Positions 57,471-64,000 of a DNA stretch of 64,000 nt are shown here, piece by piece. The DNA comes from Chersky-840 sp035604715 (GTDB taxonomy: Bacteria; Actinomycetota; Acidimicrobiia; Acidimicrobiales; UBA8190), in contig CAVSWP010000001.1 in the NCBI GenBank assembly GCA_963731665.1, positions 62,001 through 126,000 on the forward strand, read 5' to 3'. Position 1 is the first letter of the stretch; each line of letters opens with the position of its first letter. A program made the position numbers and the translations under genes. The notes beneath the pieces were generated by a model. The model did no database searches. It was given only the letters and a program-made list of their open reading frames with translations, and was not told the origin of the DNA.

Positions 57471-59165
57471 GTGAAGGCTCATGTGCGCGACGGCGGTGAA
57501 CACGCAGTACCCGACGTGACGCCCGCGCCGGGAATCGGCGGCCGCGACGGCGAACGTCCGGGGAAGGCCCCGAAAGCCCCCAAGTCGTCGGCGGCGACGA
57601 ATGCCCTGCCTCCCCGGTTCGGCCGCAACGTCTTGATGAACTACGCCGCGCAGGGACTGACGGCGCTGTCAGCTCTCGTGCTGACCCCGGTGCTCCTTCA
57701 CCATCTGGGCAAGACCACCTACGGCCTGTGGGTCGTGGCCGGCGGCGCCGTGGCCTACCTCGAGCTGTTCGAGCTCGGGTTCGGCGGGGCCACCACCAAG
57801 CTCATCTCCGAGGACGCCTCGGTCCGGCCCGAGCAGGCCGTGCGCACCCTCAACACCACCTTCTTCGTGCTGGTGCCCCTGGGTCTGATCGCCTTGGTCG
57901 CCGGCCTCGGCCTGGCCTTCGCCCTGCCCCACATCGTCCATGTGGCTCCCGACCTGCGCAGTGCGTTCGTCGCGGTCGTGGCCGTCCTCGGCGTGGCTCT
58001 GGCGGTCTCGATACCCGGGGACAGCTTCGGCGGGGCGCTCGTCGGCCATCAGCGTTACGACCTCCTAGCCGCCTCGAACGCGTCGATGACGATCCTCACC
58101 GCCGCGGGGTGCGTGGCGGTGGTGGTGTGCGGAGGAGGGATCGTCCTCCTGGCGGTGGTCTCGAGTGCGATCTCGGTCCTGTTTCATCTGATACGGCTGT
58201 CCATGGTCAGCCGGATCATGCCGGGGACCCGTATCAGCCCTCGCCTCGTCGACCGGGGGCAACGGCGCCATGCCCTGCATCTCTCGGGATGGTTCCTCCT
58301 TCAAGCGGTGCTGGCGGCGATCTACGCCACCGGGGACGTCATGATCGTGGGCATCGTCCTCGGCCTTCGGGACGCGGCGATCTACGCGGTGGGATCGAAG
58401 CTGGCCGGGGCGGCGATCTCCGCCCTGGACTCGATGGCCCAGGTGTTCTTCCCCTACGCGTCGGCCACGGCCCGCAACAAAGAGCCCGGCGCGCTCGTCG
58501 AGGTGGCCGTGGACGGGACCCGCGTCACGATGGTGCCCGGGCTCATGATCTCTCTGGTCTTCATCGTGTTGGCCTCGCCCGGCATCCGCGCCTGGGTGGG
58601 CCCCGGCTACGGGACCTCGGCCCAGGTGCTCGTGGTGCTGGCCGCCGCATCGGCACTGGCGTCGCCGGTGCGTGCCCTCACCAACATCCTCAACGGGTCG
58701 GGGAAGCTTCCCGTGCTCAACGCCATCAGGGCCGTCGAGGTGGCGGTCAACCTCGCCCTGTCGATCACATTGGCACTCGTGATGGGCCCTGTCGGGGTGG
58801 CGGTGGGCACGCTCGGGGGCATACTCCTCGTCCGCCTTCCCGGTGTCCTCATCGTCGGGTGCCGTTCCACGGGCCTACGCGTCACGACGTTCGCCCGGCG
58901 GGCCTTGGCGCCGAACATCATTCCTGCCTTGGGGTGCGCCGGCGCCCTTCTCGGCCTGCGCGCCGTGGGAGGCCAGTCGCTGCCCTGGCTGGTGTTCGAC
59001 GGCATGGCGGGATGCTTGGCGTACCTCGGCCTGTTCTTCGCCACCGCGGCGACACCCGGTGAACGCCAACGCTCCCTCGCGCTCATCACGCGACCTCTGC
59101 CGGCTCGGTGGCGCTCGGCGCCCCTGACAGAACCACCGATGGTCTCCCATGACGAGCCGCGCTAG
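57471..59165 (+). CDS. Wzx-like polysaccharide flippase (MOP superfamily)
   Basis: A 564-residue polytopic protein with about 12-14 helices after a 50-residue soluble leader: NVLMNYAAQGLTALSALVLTP (first helix), TTYGLWVVAGGAVAYLELFELGFG, and the paired helices ending LPWLVFDGMAGCLAYLGLFFA. The topology and the LGxxxYGLW-like start are typical of Wzx/RfbX lipid-linked oligosaccharide flippases. It is the only such gene in the window and may serve the Wzy-dependent cluster at 20-29 kb or the local glycan. GTG 57471 lies 7 nt past a stable hairpin that contains its ribosome site. Confidence 0.88.
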   Translation: MKAHVRDGGEHAVPDVTPAPGIGGRDGERPGKAPKAPKSSAATNALPPRFGRNVLMNYAAQGLTALSALVLTPVLLHHLGKTTYGLWVVAGGAVAYLELFELGFGGATTKLISEDASVRPEQAVRTLNTTFFVLVPLGLIALVAGLGLAFALPHIVHVAPDLRSAFVAVVAVLGVALAVSIPGDSFGGALVGHQRYDLLAASNASMTILTAAGCVAVVVCGGGIVLLAVVSSAISVLFHLIRLSMVSRIMPGTRISPRLVDRGQRRHALHLSGWFLLQAVLAAIYATGDVMIVGIVLGLRDAAIYAVGSKLAGAAISALDSMAQVFFPYASATARNKEPGALVEVAVDGTRVTMVPGLMISLVFIVLASPGIRAWVGPGYGTSAQVLVVLAAASALASPVRALTNILNGSGKLPVLNAIRAVEVAVNLALSITLALVMGPVGVAVGTLGGILLVRLPGVLIVGCRSTGLRVTTFARRALAPNIIPALGCAGALLGLRAVGGQSLPWLVFDGMAGCLAYLGLFFATAATPGERQRSLALITRPLPARWRSAPLTEPPMVSHDEPR

Positions 59166-59257
59166 AAGATATTCGGGCCTCACACGGTGAAGCGCCCCGG
59201 GAAAAGAACGTCGCAGGTGACCCGGCTTCGGCGGAGCAGGCCGTAGTCTGGAGGTCC

Positions 59258-60061
59258 GTGACCAGGCAGTCGTCGAACTCGACAGAGCCGTGGCGAGAGC
59301 AGGCCTTGCGCCCGTTCAAGCCCGTGCTCTCGGGCATGGTCGGAGCCTGCATCGCCCGCAGTGGTGCGGACGTCACCAACGCCGCCACTGGGCGGTCGTG
59401 CCTCGTCCTCGCCCCCCATCCCGACGACGAGACGCTGGGTTGCGGGACGGCGATCATGCGGCGAGTGGACGCGTCCACCCCTGTGCACGTGGTCGTGGTC
59501 TCCGACGGCAGCACGTGGCCCCCGGGGCGGGACCCCGCCGAGAACATAGCCACACGCGACGCCGAGCTGCGCGCTGCCTGCAAACTGCTCGGCCTGCCGG
59601 CGGCGGGCGTCACCCATCTCGACTTCCCCGAACAGGGCCTGCATCTGGCGGGCGACGATCTTGTCGACGCCGTGGCCGACGCCATCCGGACGTGGGAACC
59701 GGCGGAAGTCCTCACCACTTCGGAGTGCGACCCTCACCCGGACCACGCCGCCCTGGGTGTAGCGACGCGCCGCGCCGTGAGCGGCACCGGGGCCCGGGTC
59801 CTGGTCTACCCGGTGTGGCAATGGGACCACCCGCGCTCGTGGGTCCGCACCCTGCGGGCCTCGTCTCGGCCCGAGCTCGTCAGCACCGCCGGCTACCTGG
59901 AGCGCAAACGCGCCGCCGTCGACGTCTACGGATCGCAACTGTCGTCTGTCGCCGGGGGCGATCTGACCGGGGGCTACGGACTGGGGCCGCGCTTCCTCGG
60001 CCGTTTTCTCGGGTCCCACGAGATGTTCTTCCCCGTTCCGCCAAGGCCTTCGGACCGGTGA
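59258..60061 (+). CDS. PIG-L family deacetylase
   Basis: A 267-residue LmbE/PIG-L deacetylase: CLVLAPHPDDETLGCG (metal site), VVVVSDGSTWPPGRD, HLDFPEQGLHL and TSECDPHPDHAALGVATRRA with the second His set. It lies 48 bp upstream of the nucleotidyltransferase, repeating the pairing seen at 49135-50669 in the opposite order. The leader of about 45 residues before the domain is unusual. GTG 59258. Confidence 0.9.
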   Translation: MTRQSSNSTEPWREQALRPFKPVLSGMVGACIARSGADVTNAATGRSCLVLAPHPDDETLGCGTAIMRRVDASTPVHVVVVSDGSTWPPGRDPAENIATRDAELRAACKLLGLPAAGVTHLDFPEQGLHLAGDDLVDAVADAIRTWEPAEVLTTSECDPHPDHAALGVATRRAVSGTGARVLVYPVWQWDHPRSWVRTLRASSRPELVSTAGYLERKRAAVDVYGSQLSSVAGGDLTGGYGLGPRFLGRFLGSHEMFFPVPPRPSDR

Positions 60062-60109
60062 CCGTCCGCGACGCGCTCGACGAGCTCCGCCCCGGCGGTC
60101 CACCGCTTC

Positions 60110-60778
60110 GTGCGGAGACATCGCGTCCTGTGGGTGCCAGCGGGATGGCTGAGCCGGCTGGTGGCTTCGTCCCGGCAGTCGTCGGCCGTTGGTCTCGTCC
60201 TCGGCCCGCTCCGGAACCGCCTGCGTGGCCACATGAAGGCCGAGGACGTGGTGAAGGTGGTGCGGGGGCTGACCGAGCACGATGTGGGGTGCTACCTGGC
60301 CGGCGGGTGGGGGGTGGACGCCCTGGTGGGAAGGCAGACCCGTTCCCACGACGACCTCGACGTCGTGATCGACGACTACGACAACGAGGTGGGGCGGGCC
60401 ATCGAAGTGCTCGGAACCCTCGGGTTCCGTCACGTGGAGACCCACGAGCGTCGGACGTGGATGCCCAAGCGATCGGTCCTCGACGACGGCGCCGGCCACC
60501 GCGTCGAGCTCGTCAGTCTCAACTGGCAACTCCTGGCTCGCGAGTTCGGATCTCCGGGAGCCGACGCCACCGCCCGCCCGGAATTTCAACACCTCGTCTT
60601 CGCCGAGGGGACGGTGGGAGGTCAGCGCGTGCGGTGCATCTCCGCCGGAGTGCAGCTCCTCTATCACACCGACTTCGAGCTCGAGGCGGCCCACCGCCAC
60701 GACGTGGCGCTGTTGCACGACGAGTTGGGGGCTTCACACCGGGGCAGGACGCCATCGTTGCGACCCGATCATGAATGA
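60110..60778 (+). CDS. Lnu/ANT-like nucleotidyltransferase, paralogue
   Basis: A 222-residue paralogue of the gene at 49135: the N-terminal extension VLWVPAGWLSRLVASSRQSS to RNRLRGHM, then GGWGVDALVGRQTRSHDD and LDVVIDDYDNEV, identical over the metal-binding core. Homology to the paralogue continues 5' of GTG 60110 (codons for SSAPAVHRFVRRH), yet no start codon lies there after the TGA at 60059, so the original start may have been lost. The last 8 bp overlap the next gene. Confidence 0.78.
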   Translation: MRRHRVLWVPAGWLSRLVASSRQSSAVGLVLGPLRNRLRGHMKAEDVVKVVRGLTEHDVGCYLAGGWGVDALVGRQTRSHDDLDVVIDDYDNEVGRAIEVLGTLGFRHVETHERRTWMPKRSVLDDGAGHRVELVSLNWQLLAREFGSPGADATARPEFQHLVFAEGTVGGQRVRCISAGVQLLYHTDFELEAAHRHDVALLHDELGASHRGRTPSLRPDHE

Positions 60779-61295
60779 GAGCGCCCTCCTTGTCCCCGTT
60801 CCCGCCGCGGACGACGCCGTCGGCAAGATGCGCCGGAGGCTCGACCCCGCGATGGCAGCGGGGGTACCGACCCACATCACCGTCCTCTATCCGTTCTCGG
60901 CGCCGGCCTCGGTCTCTGACGACCATACGACGCGGCTCGCCGTGCTCTTCGGGGCATGCCCGCCGTTCGACTTCGTGCTCTCGGAGATCGGGTGGTTCGA
61001 CCAGCGGGTCATGTACCTGGCTCCTTCACCGCCAGCACCCTTTGTCGACCTCACCTCCCGCATCGCCGCCGAGTTCCCGGAGCACCCCCCGTACGGGGGG
61101 CAGTTCGACGGGACCATCCCCCATCTGACCGTGGGCGAGGATGCCCGGCCGGCACGCATGCGTCGCGCTGCTCGACGCTTGCAGACGCAATTGCCCATCG
61201 GTGCCTCGGCGACGGAGGTCTGGCTCATGGCACCCGACGCTTCGGGGCACTGGGGCCTCCTCCGGAAGTTCCCGTTGGGCCAGGCCCACCCGTAG
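60771..61295 (+). CDS. 2H phosphoesterase superfamily protein
   Basis: A 174-residue protein of the 2'-5' RNA ligase-like 2H group: VPTHITVLYPFSAP and GTIPHLTVGEDA supply the two His-x-Thr motifs. The middle LSEIGWFDQRVMYLAPSPP and EHPPYGGQFDG match the actinobacterial stand-alone branch (PF13563-like) rather than ThpR. ATG 60771 overlaps the nucleotidyltransferase stop by 8 bp, so the two are probably co-translated. It converges with the TIG-repeat gene (6 bp between stops). Confidence 0.85.
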   Translation: MNESALLVPVPAADDAVGKMRRRLDPAMAAGVPTHITVLYPFSAPASVSDDHTTRLAVLFGACPPFDFVLSEIGWFDQRVMYLAPSPPAPFVDLTSRIAAEFPEHPPYGGQFDGTIPHLTVGEDARPARMRRAARRLQTQLPIGASATEVWLMAPDASGHWGLLRKFPLGQAHP

Positions 61296-61301
61296 CGCCT
61301 C

Positions 61302-63095
61302 CTAAGCGCTGAGGAGCACCCCCACGGCGGTGGAAAGCCCCGCCGGGGACTGGGTGGCGGAGGGAGCCACCGTGCCTGACACGTTGGTGTCATAGGCGGT
61401 GGCGTTGCCGTTGGTGGTGGTGGTGAAGGTGAAGCCCGGGGTCGAACCACCGGTCGCGGCGTTGGCCACCTCGGCGTAGCCGAAGTACAGCTCGGGGGAA
61501 CTGGTGGGAGTCAGGCTCGGGAACGGCACCGTGGTGGACGAGGCCCCGTTGGAGGTGCCCGTCTTGTCGGCCGCCCACACCGTGGAGGCCCCCAGGCTGG
61601 AGCTGAACTCCTGGGCCCCGTACTCGGCGTCGAACCCGGCGATGGAGCTCGACCAGCTGAAGGTGATGGTGGAGGACCCCGCGGTGGTGACCTTGCCGAA
61701 CCAGATCTCGGTGTCCACCCCTCCTGTCCCGGTGAATGCCACGGCCTTGGTCCAGGTGGCCACGCCACCGCCGGACACCGAGGACACGGTGTGCCCGGTG
61801 GTGCCCACCTCGGCGAACACCACCAGCACGTCGCCCACCGTCTTGGGGCTGACCGCCAAGGTGGTCAGGGCGGTACCGGTCTGGGAGGTGAGCGTGCCCA
61901 CGGCGCTGATGACCACGCTCGGCACGGTGAAGGTGAACTGATCAGCCGGGGCATTCACCGCCGAGGTGCCCCCCGGCGTGGTGACGGTGACGTTCACCGT
62001 AGAGGCGCTCTCCGCCGGCGAGGTGATGGTGATGGAGGTCGAGGAGTTGACCACCAGGCCCGTGCCCGTCACCGTGCCGAACTTCACGGCGGTGGCCCCG
62101 GTGAAGCCGGTGCCGGTGACCGTCACGGTGGTGCCTCCGGCCGTGGATCCCGAGGTGGGGCTCACCCCGGTGACGGTGGGCACCGGCGGGGCCACGAACA
62201 TGAACTGGTCCCCCGGCGGGTTGGTCGCCGACGTGCCCCCCGGGGTGGTGACGGTCACGTCCACAGTGGATGCCGACTCCGCCGGGGAGGTGATGGTGAT
62301 CGAGGTCGAGGAGTTGACCACCAGGCCCGTACCCGCCACCGTGCCGAACTTCACGGCGGTGGCCCCGGTGAAGCCCGTGCCGGTGACCGTCACGGTGGTG
62401 CCTCCGGCGGTCGAGCCCGAGGTGGGGCTCACCCCGGTGACGGTGGGCACCGGGGGCGGGGCCCCGGGCGAGGCGTCGAGCAGCACCCCCACGGCGGTGG
62501 ACAGCCCCGCCGGGGACTGGGTGGCGGTGGGCGCCACCGCCCCCGAGACGGCGGTGTCATAGGCGGTGGTGTTCCCGTTGTTGGTGGTGGTGTAGGTGAA
62601 GCCCGGGGTCGACCCCCCGGTCGCGGCGTTGGCCACCTCGGCGTAGCCGAAGTACAGCTCCCCCGCGGTGGTGGGGGTCAGGCTCGGGAAGGGCACCGTG
62701 GTGGACGAGGCCCCGTTGGAGGTGCCGGTCTTGTCCGCCGCCCACACCGTGGCGGACCCCAGTCCGGCGCTGAACTCCTGGGCCCCGTACTCGGCGCTCG
62801 AACCCGGCGATGGAGCTCGACCAGCGTGAAGGTGACGGTGGCGGCTCCGGTGGTGGTGACCTTGCCGAACCAGATCTCGGTGTCGACCCCTCCCGTCCCG
62901 GTGAATGCCACGGCCTTGGTCCACGTGGCCACCCCACCCCCGGACACCGAGGACACGGTGTGCCCGGTGGTGCCCACCTCGGCGAACACCACCAGCACGT
63001 CACCCACCGTCTTGGGGCTCACTGCCAAGGTGGTGAGGGCGGTGCCGGAGTTGGAGGTGAGCGTGCCCACGGCGCTGATGACCACGCTCGGCGCG
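61302..63095. repeat. higher-order repeat of about 1167 bp in the surface protein gene
   Basis: The 190-residue domain plus two TIG domains recur: the anchor AAGGTGAACTGATCAGC is at 61930 and again at 63099, 1169 bp apart, or 1167 (389 codons) once the two extra bases are removed. The copies at 61302-61925 and 62464-63095 are nearly identical, pointing to recent duplication. Confidence 0.8.
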
Positions 63096-63360
63096 CTGAA
63101 GGTGAACTGATCAGCGGGAGCATTGACCGCCGAGGTGCCCCCCGGGGTGGTGACCGTCACGTCCACGGTGGAGGCGGACTCCGCCGGGGAGGTGATGGTG
63201 ATCGAGGTCGAGGAGTTGACCACCAGGCCCGTGCCCGCCACCGTGCCGAACTTCACCGACGGTGGCCCCGGTGAAGCCGGTGCCGGTGACCGTCACGGTG
63301 GTGCCTCCGGCCGTGGATCCTGAGGTGGGGCTCACCCCGGTGACGGTGGGCACCGGCGGG

Positions 63361-64000
63361 GCCACGAACATGAACTGGTCAGCGGGCGGGTTTGTCGCCG
63401 AGGTTCCCGCGGGGGTGGTGACGGTGACGTCCACGGTGGACGCCGACTCCGCCGGCGAGGTGATGGTGATGGAGGTCGAGGAGTTGACCACCAGGCCCGT
63501 GCCCGCCACCGTGCCGAACTTGACGACCGTGGCCCCGGTGAAGCCGGTGCCGGTGACCGTGACGGTGGTGCCTCCCGCAGTGGAGCCCGAGGTGGGGCTG
63601 ACCCCGGTGACGGTGGGCACCGGCGGGGCCACGAACATGAACTGGTCAGCGGGCGGGTTTGTCGCCGAGGTTCCCGCGGGGGTGGTGACGGTGACGTCCA
63701 CGGTGGACGCCGACTCCGCCGGCGAGGTGATGGTGATGGAGGTCGAGGAGTTGACCACCAGGCCCGTGCCCGCCACCGTGCCGAACTTGACGACCGTGGC
63801 CCCGGTGAAGCCGGTGCCGGTGACCGTGACGGTGGTGCCTCCGGCGGTGGAGCCCGAGGTGGGGCTCACCCCGGTCACGGTGGGCACCGGCGGGGCCACG
63901 AACATGAACTGGTCAGCGGGCGGGTTTGTCGCCGACGTGCCGCCGGGGGTGGTGACGGTGACGTCCACCGTGGACGCCGACTCCGCCGGCGAGGTGATGG
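63361..64000. repeat. tandem 267-bp TIG-domain repeats
   Basis: The segment starting GCCACGAACATGAAC recurs at 63361, 63628 and 63895, exactly 267 bp (89 codons) apart, with very few differences; another copy starts at 62191. Each unit encodes one TIG domain on the minus strand. The array continues beyond the window. Confidence 0.92.

Larger units (their letters stand above)
61302..64000 (-). pseudogene. giant TIG-repeat surface protein, C-terminal part, frame-broken
   Basis: This is the 3' 2.7 kb of a secreted repeat protein; the start is beyond the window. Repeated IPT/TIG immunoglobulin-like domains (VPTVTGVSPTSGSTAGGTTV, TSITITSPAESASTVDVTVT) alternate with a domain of about 190 residues (VVFAEVGTTGHTVSSVSGGG, DTEIWFGKVTT, TVPFPSLTPTSSPELYFGYA). 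No membrane helix or sorting signal closes the protein, which ends VGVLLSA. Compared with its own repeats, extra single bases occur at about 62797, 62826 and 63257; they sum to three. As read, translation from upstream stops at 63111, the middle (about 62826-63256) is in another frame, and the end (61302-62797) is in the first frame. Real decay or a consensus error in repeats are both possible. Confidence 0.75.

Noticed and set aside
61302..64000. Regularly spaced repeats suspected as a CRISPR or satellite array.
   Set aside because: Units are 267 bp, coding and lack spacers; they encode TIG domains.

Overview
The window is high-GC (about 70%) DNA from what looks like an actinobacterium, probably an Acidimicrobiia-type lineage. 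The basis is a RecA with an actinobacterial/Gram-positive type LexA box, a class E sortase with a matching LAxTG protein, the rimO-pgsA-cinA block near recA, many GTG starts, and heavy Thr/Pro linkers in exported proteins. The genus-level placement is inference. No rRNA, CRISPR array or complete transposase gene was seen.

Layout. 0-6 kb: the end of a PilT-type twitching ATPase gene, an OmpR-type response regulator and a very large hybrid histidine kinase. 6-9.2 kb: two paralogous exported GH26-like glycosidases. The first is cut from its Fn3 tail by a one-base frame change and is preceded by a candidate c-di-GMP-I (GEMM) riboswitch. 9.5-15 kb: metabolic genes (membrane protein, S51-type peptidase, pirin, PrxQ peroxiredoxin, 2-hydroxyacid dehydrogenase, stand-alone ketoacyl synthase). 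15-17.7 kb: a PAS-GGDEF-EAL protein with a degenerate GGDEF motif and an intact EAL site. 17.7-29.5 kb, all minus strand: an exopolysaccharide operon reading LAxTG mini-protein, priming glycosylphosphotransferase, three glycosyltransferases, Wzy-like polymerase, Wzz/BY-kinase and two beta-propeller lipoproteins. 29.9-33.4 kb: DUF4012 protein, low-molecular-weight phosphatase and class E sortase, plausibly partners of that operon.

33.4-45.9 kb is more core-like: acyltransferase, methyltransferase, DUF3048 protein, recA with an SOS box, a lone GT4, a 2H phosphoesterase divergent from a macro-domain protein, cinA-pgsA-rimO in 4-nt overlaps, two tandem TupA-like ATP-grasp paralogues and tRNA-Ser(GCT). 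A 142-bp MITE-like insert with an 8-bp target duplication sits between the GT4 and 2H genes.

46-61 kb is a second glycan locus: FkbM and SAM methyltransferases, two near-identical GT4s flanking a nucleotidyltransferase and a PIG-L deacetylase, nucleotide-sugar dehydrogenase, NUDIX hydrolase, GT14-like, GT4 and GT2 transferases, and a Wzx-like flippase whose ribosome-binding site lies in a perfect 15-bp hairpin. A second PIG-L plus nucleotidyltransferase pair and another 2H protein follow. The window ends inside a long TIG-repeat surface protein gene (minus strand) whose frame is broken by three single-base insertions.

Together the genes describe a cell investing in secreted polysaccharide and surface proteins. 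Priming, polymerisation, kinase/phosphatase control and sortase anchoring are all present, and c-di-GMP turnover (EAL protein) and sensing (candidate riboswitch) may tie matrix degradation to lifestyle.
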